A stretch of 5,007 nucleotides of DNA from NCBI GenBank assembly GCA_937930625.1, contig CALHBW010000523.1:1-5007 (forward strand), read 5' to 3'. This document shows positions 1 to 4,920 of the stretch, piece after piece. Under the pieces are notes generated by a model, which searched no databases, was not told the origin of the DNA, and saw only the letters and a program-made list of their open reading frames with translations. Source of the stretch: an uncultured Saprospiraceae bacterium. GTDB lineage: Bacteria > Bacteroidota > Bacteroidia > Chitinophagales > Saprospiraceae. Each line of letters opens with the position of its first letter. Positions within the stretch are counted from its first letter, which is position 1. The position numbers were made by a program, and so were the translations under genes.

Positions 1-62
1 GTTGTGATGGCTGCAAGGTAAAATTTGAAGCCGCACCAAGTGATTATATCACCGTAGCGTAA
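1..62 (+). CDS. YHS-domain protein, C-terminal fragment
   Basis: Reading from base 3, the frame gives CDGCKVKFEAAPSDYITVA and then TAA at 60-62. The Cys-x-x-Cys followed by Lys-Phe-Glu, a Pro two residues further on and a Tyr near the end match the tail of YHS domains, which usually end like CCxGCKxKFxxxPxxY. YHS domains are small cysteine-containing modules found alone or attached to metal-handling proteins and enzymes. The upstream part lies outside the window, so neither the full architecture nor the real function can be given. The stop codon falls in the left arm of the large inverted repeat at 51-149, so that repeat begins inside the coding sequence and could form the 3' end of this transcript. 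The family call rests on 19 residues. Confidence 0.6.
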   Translation, partial: CDGCKVKFEAAPSDYITVA

Positions 63-149
63 TGCCTCCGGCTTGCGTACCGTAACGTAGAGAAAATTCA
101 TGAATTTTCTCTACGTTACGGATATTGTGCGGAGGTATTACGTTACGGT
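51..149. repeat. Nested long inverted repeat between the YHS gene and mocA
   Basis: The outer arms 51-70 and 130-149 pair over 20 positions, 18 Watson-Crick and two G-T (57/143 and 64/136). Both G-T pairs become G-U in plus-strand RNA, so the stem survives in the mRNA sense but would have A-C mismatches in the antisense RNA. Inside is an internal loop (71-79 against 122-129) and then a perfect palindrome (80-121). The 11-mer ACCGTAACGTA appears at 51-61 (one change) and 79-89, and inverted at 112-122 (one change) and 139-149. Outer and inner copies can therefore also pair with each other, giving alternative folds. No T-run follows, so it is not a textbook terminator. It could be a dispersed palindromic element, an mRNA 3'-end protector or an attenuator ahead of mocA. 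Confidence 0.85.
80..121. repeat. Perfect 42-base palindrome, copy 1
   Basis: The half-site ACGTAGAGAAAATTCA is followed directly by its reverse complement, and the symmetry extends to 80-121 with no mismatch. Bases 84-117 are identical to 4765-4798 near the other end of the window, so this is a repeated element rather than a chance hairpin. The centre reads TTCATGAA. The ATG at 100 opens a frame running into mocA, but those codons are simply the right arm of the palindrome and should not be taken as the gene start. Confidence 0.95.
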
Positions 150-162
150 TCATTCATTGAAA

Positions 163-762
163 ATGATTAGCGCAATATTATTAGCAGCAGGAGAATCCAA
201 ACGCATGGGCGATACGGACAAGCGATTTTTGCTATACAAAGGAAAACCGCTTGTCAATCATGTGATGCTCAATTTGTGGAACTCGCAGCAATCACAACTC
301 ATTATTGTGATGCAGGATAATGATAATAAACTCTTAAATGGAAAAGATAATGAGCAAATAAAAGTCGTTGTAAATCCTGATTATCAGCAAGGTATGACGA
401 CTTCCATTCAAAAGGGAGTAGCAGCAGCATCCGACGAAACAACGGGTTATATGATTTGTCTTGCTGACCAACCACTGATTACTACCGAAGATTATAATCG
501 AATTATTACAGCATTTAATAATGCATATTTATCAAATAAAAAATGTATTATTGTACCGTTTTTTGAAGGAAAAAAAGGAAATCCGGTCGTTTTTTCCGCA
601 CATTATCGCGAAGCGATTTTGGCTCATAAAAATATGGAAGGTTGTAAGGAAATTATTCAGGCGAATAAGGAACATATCGTTAGAATAGAGATGCCGACCA
701 ATCATATTTTAAAGGATGTGGACACGCCGGAAGATTATAGGAGACTTGAGATGAGAGAATAA
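163..762 (+). CDS. mocA: MocA-type molybdenum cofactor nucleotidyltransferase
   Basis: A 199-residue member of the MobA/MocA-like NTP transferase family. The closest match in motif pattern is MocA, which joins CTP to molybdopterin to make the cytosine dinucleotide cofactor of xanthine dehydrogenase-type enzymes in the cytoplasm. The motifs appear in order: nucleotide-binding LAAGESKRMG (7-16) with Lys20; NPDYQQGMTTSI (71-82); metal-binding LADQP (100-104); GNPVVF (139-144); and DVDTPEDY near the C-terminus (185-192). Length is normal for the family. The frame is open from an ATG at 100, but the 21 extra codons come from the palindrome and its flank, while the conserved fold begins at MISAILLAAG, so the ATG at 163 is chosen. 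The spacer has no clear promoter, so it may be cotranscribed with the YHS gene. The convergent xdhC and moaA support a cofactor role. CTP rather than GTP specificity is inferred from the motifs and context. Confidence 0.85.
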   Translation: MISAILLAAGESKRMGDTDKRFLLYKGKPLVNHVMLNLWNSQQSQLIIVMQDNDNKLLNGKDNEQIKVVVNPDYQQGMTTSIQKGVAAASDETTGYMICLADQPLITTEDYNRIITAFNNAYLSNKKCIIVPFFEGKKGNPVVFSAHYREAILAHKNMEGCKEIIQANKEHIVRIEMPTNHILKDVDTPEDYRRLEMRE

Positions 763-777
763 GAGACGAGAGAATAA
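748..777 (+). repeat. 15-base tandem duplication across the mocA stop codon
   Basis: The unit GAGATGAGAGAATAA (748-762) is followed at once by GAGACGAGAGAATAA (763-777), differing at one base. The first unit supplies the last four codons and stop of mocA, and the second repeats the stop just downstream. It looks like a recent local duplication that leaves the protein unchanged. Confidence 0.8.
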
Positions 778-787
778 GAATTAAAAC

Positions 788-817
788 ATTCAAAATTCAT
801 TCATTCAAAATTCAAAA
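788..817 (+). repeat. 15-base-period ATTCAAAATTC repeat before the methyltransferase gene
   Basis: Two 15-base units start with the same 11 bases ATTCAAAATTC (788-802 and 803-817). Together with 763-777 they fill most of the 62-base spacer. The sequence right before the start codon, TTCAAAATTAAGCCATGAAA, closely resembles the one before the internal Met of xdhC on the other strand, TTCAAAATTATCCATGAAA. This suggests that the same AT-rich leader type precedes both genes. No Shine-Dalgarno is present. Confidence 0.7.
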
Positions 818-824
818 TTAAGCC

Positions 825-1607
825 ATGAAACGAATACATCTATTTGAATTTGAGGATTTTAGTTGGTTTCCGAATTGGCTTCGGGTGTGCATGACGCGTC
901 TGATTGTAGTCATGCACCGCTTGATGGGAACGAGTGAGGAGTTAGCAAAAATCGTTGACGAGGCATTAAACGCATCGGGTGAGACGAAAATTATGGATTT
1001 GTGTTCGGGAAGTGGCGGACCGATGCCGGAGGTGGTGCAGGTATTGGAGGAGAAATATAATCGAAAAAATGTGGAACTCACGCTGTCAGACTTGTACCCG
1101 AATTTGACGGCTGCCGAGCGTTTTAATTCCGAAAAAGATAACATCAGTTACGAAACGCAGCCCGTAGATGTCACAAAGATAGGTACTGATAAACAGGGAC
1201 TTAGAACGATGATTTGCAGCTTCCACCACATGAAACCCGAAGCAGCCAAACAAATCCTACAAAGCGCGCAAAACGACCAACAACCGATTTGCATTTTTGA
1301 AATTAGTGATAATAGCGCACCGATTTTGCCCGCCTTGATTCTCTCATTTCCGATTACTTTTTTGATGTGTTTGTTTATTACGCCACTTGCGCGTCCGATG
1401 ACTTGGCAGCAGTTGGTGTTTACGTATTTGATACCGATTATTCCGATTTGTTATGCTTGGGATGGTTCGATTTCTAATGTGCGGACTTATACTTTGAAAG
1501 ATTTGGATGAATTGATAAACGACATTCAAACAGATAACTATAAATGGGAAAAAGGTACAATTGGAGGGAGAATGAAGAAGATGTATTTGACGGGCATGCC
1601 CGTTTGA
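825..1607 (+). CDS. Class I SAM-dependent methyltransferase-like protein with hydrophobic hairpin
   Basis: A 260-residue protein whose first half looks like a Rossmann-type methyltransferase. Motif I is IMDLCSGSGGP (56-66), the acidic residue after strand 2 is in SDLYP (88-92), and VDV (114-116) fits the next acidic position. SFHHM (132-136) and IFEISDN (157-163) fit strands 4 and 5. Two hydrophobic stretches follow, about 167-189 and 196-210, separated by a short basic segment (ARPMTW), so the protein may be held to the membrane by a hairpin. Directly after is AWDGSISNVRTYTLKDLDEL (211-230), a pattern I associate with an uncharacterised bacterial methyltransferase family. The start has no competing upstream ATG and begins 62 bases after mocA. 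Substrate is unknown, and nothing ties it to cofactor synthesis beyond position. Confidence 0.75.
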   Translation: MKRIHLFEFEDFSWFPNWLRVCMTRLIVVMHRLMGTSEELAKIVDEALNASGETKIMDLCSGSGGPMPEVVQVLEEKYNRKNVELTLSDLYPNLTAAERFNSEKDNISYETQPVDVTKIGTDKQGLRTMICSFHHMKPEAAKQILQSAQNDQQPICIFEISDNSAPILPALILSFPITFLMCLFITPLARPMTWQQLVFTYLIPIIPICYAWDGSISNVRTYTLKDLDELINDIQTDNYKWEKGTIGGRMKKMYLTGMPV

Positions 1608-1630
1608 TGGCTTTTCTGTTTAGAAATCAT

Positions 1631-1638
1631 TATATTTG
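1631..1638 (+). promoter_or_regulatory. Possible -7 promoter element for the nuclease-like gene
   Basis: TATATTTG matches the Bacteroidota -7 consensus TAnnTTTG and sits 17 bases before the ATG at 1656. The nearest upstream TTTG, at 1603-1606, is 24 bases away, longer than the usual 19-21, so the -33 element is poor. If active it would give a very short leader and let this gene be expressed apart from the methyltransferase. Confidence 0.35.
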
Positions 1639-1655
1639 TAAATAAAAAACAAATC

Positions 1656-2294
1656 ATGGCTTACAAAGATTTTAAATTTACAGATATATTAAAAGAATTT
1701 GGTATTCGCCAAACTACGGCTAAATTATTCAAAACCAACTTAAAAAACATTACACCTTCCGAGCATTTATTAAGGTCATTGGAGATGGCTAAAGAATTTC
1801 CACTAACGACAGAAAAGGCGATTTCGGAGGCATTGGTTTTTCCTATTTTACAAGAAATAAAGCTCAATAATCGCAAAACGATTGAGTTATTTTCGGGGGA
1901 ACGCATGGTTGCGGATAAATCGAAAGGCTTGACCGGCGAATGTGATTTTCTCTTTGCCAAAGCACCGGGTTCTAAAGAATTGATTGCCCCGATAATCAGT
2001 ATTACGGAAGCCAAACGAGGGGATATTGACAACCCAAATTCGCTTGCACAAGCTGCCGCACAACTTGTTGGCGCACGTTTTTTTAATCGAAAAAATGAAG
2101 TGGAAATTGACCCCATATACGGCGCATGTACGAGTGGTCACGAATGGGTATTTTTGAAATTGGAAGAAAAGACCATTACGATTGATAAAAATCGCTATTC
2201 GATTCTTCAATTGAATGGATTGCTTGGGGTATTACAATACATCATTGACTTGAATACTCAAAAACAAATTGAACCCAATTTTGCAGCAAATTGA
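1656..2294 (+). CDS. PD-(D/E)XK nuclease-like protein of unknown role
   Basis: A 212-residue soluble protein that I cannot name but whose core fits the PD-(D/E)XK nuclease fold. In order: a helix with an acidic residue, SEALVFPILQEI (57-68, Glu58); a strand with GECDFLF (94-100, Asp97); a strand ending in ITEAKRGD (116-123), where Glu118 and Lys120 form the E-x-K; and a helix QAAAQLVGARFF (132-143), where Gln132 and Gln136 sit as in many family members. GACTSGHEWVFLKLE (156-170) looks like a further core strand pair. All catalytic positions are present, so it appears intact. The first 50 residues are lysine-rich and could bind nucleic acid or a partner. There is no methylase, specificity subunit or toxin-antitoxin partner beside it. 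The upstream methyltransferase is not of a DNA-methylase type. It could be an orphan restriction-like or repair-associated nuclease, or a protein that keeps the fold for another purpose. Confidence 0.65.
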   Translation: MAYKDFKFTDILKEFGIRQTTAKLFKTNLKNITPSEHLLRSLEMAKEFPLTTEKAISEALVFPILQEIKLNNRKTIELFSGERMVADKSKGLTGECDFLFAKAPGSKELIAPIISITEAKRGDIDNPNSLAQAAAQLVGARFFNRKNEVEIDPIYGACTSGHEWVFLKLEEKTITIDKNRYSILQLNGLLGVLQYIIDLNTQKQIEPNFAAN

Positions 2295-2301
2295 ATGAAG
2301 T

Positions 2302-2319
2302 ACAGACAAGGATGTCTGT
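2302..2319. terminator. Hairpin between convergent genes, likely bidirectional terminator
   Basis: ACAGACA (2302-2308) and TGTCTGT (2313-2319) form a perfect 7-base stem around the four-base loop AGGA, extended by a possible T-G pair at 2301/2320. It sits in the 31-base gap between the stops of the nuclease-like gene and moaA, where a shared terminator is expected. Neither strand has a T-run after the stem, so termination efficiency is uncertain. Confidence 0.5.
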
Positions 2320-2325
2320 GTTACG

Positions 2326-3354
2326 TTAGCCACCAATCGTCGCCATAGATTCCGTCACCAAAGTATTATTTTTGCGCCTTGCCTCTGCCTCAAAACCATC
2401 CTTCGCACGATGGCTAATTGCCTGTTGAATCGCCGTAAGTAATTCATTATCAGATGCTCCGGCGCGTAGCAAATCGCGTAGGTTGAATACGCCGTCATCG
2501 TACAGACAAGTTTTAATCATGCCTTGCGGCGTCATGCGTAGGCGATTGCACGTACCGCAAAACGAGCGTGTGTAAGCGGGAATAATTCCGAAACTCCCTG
2601 CAAAACCTTCCACTTGATAATTAAAAGAAGTAGAATTTTTTGGGTCTTTTAGCTTATTAATTTTCGGAAAATGAGCTTGTATGTGTTCAAAGATTTGCGG
2701 GTAAGTCCATTCTAATTTTTCGTAATGCATCCCTGCGCCGTTAAAGGGCATTTCTTCGATAAAACGGACGGCAACATTATCTTTTTCGCCCAATTTTATC
2801 ATTGGAATAATATCATCAATATTTTGCCCTGCCATCACAACAGCATTCAATTTGAGGTCAATATCACGCTTCAACATTTCTTCATAACATGCCCACACCT
2901 TATCAAAATAATCACGTCGGGTAATGTCATAAAACCGCTTCGGGTCGAGGCTGTCGATACTCAAATTGAAGGAGCGAATACCCAAGTCCAGCAACTCATC
3001 CAAATAAGGTAAAGTCAATGTTCCGTTGGTCGTAACTGCCACTTTATCAATGCCTTGTATCGCCGTCAATTCACGCAAAAAATACATCAAGTCTTTCCTC
3101 AAAAACGGTTCGCCACCCGTAATCCGCACCTTACGCAGCCCATTTTGTGCCAACATGCCGATAATCCGCAGCAACTCCTCATAAGACAATAATTCAGCTT
3201 TTTTGACAAACTTAATCCCTTCCTCCGGCATACAATAAAAGCAACGCAAATTGCATTTATCCGTCACCGCAAGGCGCAGATAATCTATCGTTCTGCCATG
3301 ATTATCGAGTAACACAGGCGTACTGCCTGTTTGTGCCACATTAGGTGTTTTCAT
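2326..3354 (-). CDS. moaA: GTP 3',8-cyclase MoaA
   Basis: A 342-residue radical SAM enzyme catalysing the first step of molybdenum cofactor synthesis: rearrangement of GTP to 3',8-cyclo-7,8-dihydro-GTP, which MoaC then converts to cyclic pyranopterin monophosphate. The N-terminal cluster motif is CNLRCFYC (Cys34, Cys38, Cys41). The SAM-binding glycine motif is RITGGEP (77-83). The second, substrate-binding 4Fe-4S cluster is ligated by Cys266, Cys269 and Cys283 with the expected CxxC-x13-C spacing, in CGTCNRLR and KTCLYDD. The chain ends in Gly-Gly (IGG), the conserved tail needed for activity in this family. All hallmark residues are present and length is normal. It lies downstream of xdhC on the same strand, across a 111-base repeat-filled spacer with no obvious promoter, so cotranscription is likely. 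MoaC, MoaD and MoaE are not in the window. Confidence 0.97.
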   Translation of the reverse strand: MKTPNVAQTGSTPVLLDNHGRTIDYLRLAVTDKCNLRCFYCMPEEGIKFVKKAELLSYEELLRIIGMLAQNGLRKVRITGGEPFLRKDLMYFLRELTAIQGIDKVAVTTNGTLTLPYLDELLDLGIRSFNLSIDSLDPKRFYDITRRDYFDKVWACYEEMLKRDIDLKLNAVVMAGQNIDDIIPMIKLGEKDNVAVRFIEEMPFNGAGMHYEKLEWTYPQIFEHIQAHFPKINKLKDPKNSTSFNYQVEGFAGSFGIIPAYTRSFCGTCNRLRMTPQGMIKTCLYDDGVFNLRDLLRAGASDNELLTAIQQAISHRAKDGFEAEARRKNNTLVTESMATIGG

Positions 3355-3371
3355 AAATAATCAAAATTAAT

Positions 3372-3467
3372 TCATTGTCGCATTAACGCATTTCAGCATT
3401 ATCGCATTTCAGCATTATCGCATTAAACATTCATTCACTCATTCACTCATTCACTCATTCACTCATT
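3372..3467. repeat. 8-base-period CATT repeat filling the xdhC-moaA spacer
   Basis: CATT recurs at 3373, 3381, 3389, 3397, 3405, 3413, 3421, 3428, 3432, 3440, 3448, 3456 and 3464. Steps are exactly 8 except at the 3428/3432 junction. The left part is built of GCATTNNN units, including a 16-base unit repeated twice (3388-3403, 3404-3419). The right part has four perfect ATTCACTC units (3433-3464). On the transcribed minus strand every CATT reads AATG, so the mRNA spacer carries 13 AUGs, beginning with one overlapping the xdhC stop (TAATG). Each opens a very short frame that closes before moaA. Confidence 0.95.
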
Positions 3468-4557
3468 ACACATGTATCGTTCCTTTTCTAAATTTGAGTG
3501 AAGCCCCATCACGTCCTCTAAAGGTAGCTATAATTTCTGAGGCGATAGATAAGGCAATTTCCTCCGGCGATTCTGCGCCAATATCCAAGCCTGTCGGACT
3601 GTGAAAATTCACTAGACTTTCAAGGTCATCATCCGGCAGTTCAGCTTGCATTTTTTGCATTCGTTTTTTAGGACCCAACATGCCGATGTATGCCGGATTT
3701 TTTTCAAGGAAAATAGGCAATAACTCCTTGTCCCAGTTATAATCGTGCGACATCAACACCACCGCCGTGTAATCATGCACTTCGACTTGCTCGGCTTGCT
3801 CAAATTCGAGCGTTTGTGCTGCCAAATTAAACAAAGATTTCGACAATTTTTTCGTCCTGCCCACCACATGAATTTCCCAACCCAATTCATTCGCGATGCC
3901 TGCAAACGCATTTACATCATAATTATAACCGACTATCACAAGGCGCGTTTCGGGACGGATATATTCGATAAGCAATTTCAATTTCGCGCCCGAATTGGTC
4001 GTACATTCTACGATGCGTGGCTTGCGATTGGCTGTTGTTTCGCTAATCCATTGCTTTAGTTCTTCTTTTGCAATTCCTTGAAAATCAATATTTTCTAAAT
4101 CATTTTCGACCAAAATACTTTTACCCAATAAATCTTCATTTCCTTCCGCATCAATAATTTTCACCATAATAGAAGGCGCGTCCAATCCCGCTATTTTTCG
4201 CAATTGTTCAATCTCATTATCTGCATCCGTCGGGTCGATGGGCGTAAACAAAACCTCAATCCGACCATTACAACCCAAGCCCACACCAATCTGATTTTGG
4301 TCGTCATCCATCGTATCATAGACCACTTTTGAAGCCGTATTTTTAAAAATTGCCATCTGCGAACGCTTCAGCGCATCACCTTCCAAGCAACCACCGCTAA
4401 TTCCGCCCGTCCAAATGCCGCTACTCCGCACCAACATTCGCGCGCCAATGCGCCGATACGAAGATGCCTCCACATTCACCACAGAAGCGAGTGCGACTTT
4501 TTCTTTGCTATGGTCAAGCGCGTCGTAATCGGCTATGATTTTTCTTATCTCTTTCAT
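3466..4557 (-). CDS. xdhC: XdhC family molybdenum hydroxylase maturation factor
   Basis: A 363-residue XdhC/CoxI-type protein. Characterised members bind the molybdenum cofactor, promote its sulfuration and help insert it into xanthine dehydrogenase-type enzymes without being a subunit. The N-terminal XdhC/CoxI domain shows SSYRRIGARMLV (32-43), GGISGGCLEGD (51-61, with the conserved Cys) and GVGLGCNGRIEVL (91-103). The C-terminal Rossmann-like domain starts near RLVIVGYNYD (205-214) and continues with MSHDYNWD (269-276), YIGMLGPKKR (290-299) and HSPTGLDIGAESPEEIALSI (319-338). The chain ends in the usual Ile-His-rich tail. The glycine loop is odd: GYNYD where relatives usually have a GAGxD-like sequence. 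The frame is open up to an ATG at 4599, but those 14 codons are a 15-base tandem repeat (LTHSE, LTHSK). The Met at 4557 is preceded by the same leader type as the methyltransferase gene, so I prefer 4557. It lies upstream of moaA, probably in one operon. Confidence 0.9.
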   Translation of the reverse strand: MKEIRKIIADYDALDHSKEKVALASVVNVEASSYRRIGARMLVRSSGIWTGGISGGCLEGDALKRSQMAIFKNTASKVVYDTMDDDQNQIGVGLGCNGRIEVLFTPIDPTDADNEIEQLRKIAGLDAPSIMVKIIDAEGNEDLLGKSILVENDLENIDFQGIAKEELKQWISETTANRKPRIVECTTNSGAKLKLLIEYIRPETRLVIVGYNYDVNAFAGIANELGWEIHVVGRTKKLSKSLFNLAAQTLEFEQAEQVEVHDYTAVVLMSHDYNWDKELLPIFLEKNPAYIGMLGPKKRMQKMQAELPDDDLESLVNFHSPTGLDIGAESPEEIALSIASEIIATFRGRDGASLKFRKGTIHV

Positions 4558-4563
4558 GGATAA

Positions 4564-4593
4564 TTTTGAATGAGTCAATTCTGAATGAGTCAA
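4564..4593 (-). repeat. 15-base tandem repeat at the xdhC 5' end
   Basis: On the minus strand TTGACTCATTCAGAA (4593-4579) is followed by TTGACTCATTCAAAA (4578-4564), one base different. If the ATG at 4599 is used, it encodes LTHSE-LTHSK, an extension with no counterpart in the XdhC fold. If 4557 is used, it is leader sequence of the same ATTCA-rich style as the other spacers here. Confidence 0.85.
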
Positions 4594-4671
4594 TGACATA
4601 TCAATACCACATTCAATGTGAATTTATTCATTTAACAACAAAATTTATAACTTTTTGATTAGAAACGTAAA

Positions 4672-4688
4672 ACGATTTTGCAAATCGT
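4672..4688. promoter_or_regulatory. 17-base dyad, possible operator or hairpin
   Basis: ACGATTT and AAATCGT form perfect 7-base arms around TGC. The site lies between the start of xdhC and the divergent promoter at 4708-4738, where a regulator could act on both directions. On the minus strand the second arm is followed by a short T-run (TTT), so a weak terminator for a gene entering from the right is an alternative. No regulator family can be named from it. Confidence 0.4.
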
Positions 4689-4707
4689 CCGTTCGGAGAT
4701 GATTTTC

Positions 4708-4738
4708 TTTGTGATTTATCTGTAAAAAATTAATTTTG
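4708..4738 (+). promoter_or_regulatory. Bacteroidota-type promoter directed rightward
   Basis: TTTG (4708-4711), exactly 19 bases, then TAATTTTG (4731-4738) fits the Bacteroidota consensus TTTG-N19-21-TAnnTTTG at every fixed position. Transcription would start around 4743-4746, just before the ATG at 4759 and the palindrome at 4761-4802. It points away from xdhC, so it serves something to the right. Confidence 0.65.
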
Positions 4739-4758
4739 CATCAAATAAAAAACAGCAC

Positions 4759-4920
4759 ATGAAAAACGTAGAGAAAATTCATGAATTTTCTCTACGTTTT
4801 TCGCACCTAAATTACTCTACCCTGCTAAAAATATTTTTCATCATACGAGTTAAAAAATTACACTCAAATAGACCTAAAACTCGTCTGCCATTTGCAAAAT
4901 GTCAGCCGTGTTTTAGGTAA
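4759..4920 (+). CDS. Possible 53-residue ORF behind the promoter, doubtful
   Basis: An ATG 20 bases after the promoter opens a frame ending in TAA at 4918-4920. The product starts MKNVEKIHEFSLRF, encoded entirely by the palindrome, continues through a hydrophobic patch (LLKIFFII) and ends with a basic stretch (KKLHSNRPKTR) and AKCQPCFR. I recognise no family. Position relative to the promoter favours expression, but about 40% of the frame is palindrome or hairpin sequence, so it may equally be a non-coding leader, a structured RNA, or a gene start broken by insertion of the palindrome. Confidence 0.25.
   Translation: MKNVEKIHEFSLRFSHLNYSTLLKIFFIIRVKKLHSNRPKTRLPFAKCQPCFR
4761..4802. repeat. 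Perfect 42-base palindrome, copy 2
   Basis: The half-site core ACGTAGAGAAAATTCA and its reverse complement meet at 4781/4782, and symmetry is perfect out to 4761-4802 (GAAAA outside the core on the left, TTTTC on the right). Bases 4765-4798 are identical to 84-117. Unlike copy 1, the outer ACCGTAACGTA arms are absent, so only the central part is shared. It lies immediately downstream of a strong-looking promoter, so it should be transcribed and fold into a long hairpin. Confidence 0.95.
4872..4918. repeat. 47-base imperfect palindrome (hairpin)
   Basis: The sequence is symmetric about base 4895. ACCTAAAAC pairs with GTTTTAGGT as the outer 9 base pairs, followed inward by 2, 3 and 5 further pairs, each block separated by one mismatched position (4881/4909, 4884/4906, 4888/4902). 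That gives 19 pairs out of 23. It follows the promoter and palindrome by about 70 bases. It could be a second stem of one structured transcript, a terminator, or a binding site or end of a mobile element cut by the window edge. Confidence 0.8.

Noticed and set aside
100..162. N-terminal extension of mocA from the ATG at 100
   Set aside because: The ATG is the centre of a repeated palindrome and the 21 codons encode its right arm and flank; the nucleotidyltransferase fold begins at the Met encoded at 163.
1591..1602. Palindrome CGGGCATGCCCG at the end of the methyltransferase gene as a terminator
   Set aside because: With a real loop only four pairs remain, it lies within the last codons, and no T-run follows directly.
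1661..2116. Open frame of 151 codons on the minus strand
   Set aside because: It lies fully antisense to the nuclease-like gene, whose plus-strand frame has recognisable fold motifs; the antisense product has none.
2725..3012. Open frame of 95 codons on the plus strand inside moaA
   Set aside because: It is antisense to a fully motif-supported MoaA and its product shows no family features.
3372..3467. CRISPR array
   Set aside because: The units are 8 bases with no spacers of 25-40 bases; this is a simple tandem repeat.
80..4802. Composite transposon bounded by the two palindromes
   Set aside because: No transposase, target duplication or matching flanks are visible; shared palindromes alone do not show that the block moves as a unit.
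4872..4918. Integron attC site
   Set aside because: The palindrome has mismatches like attC, but the ends lack the conserved RYYYAAC and GTTRRRY core sites, and no integrase or cassette gene is seen.
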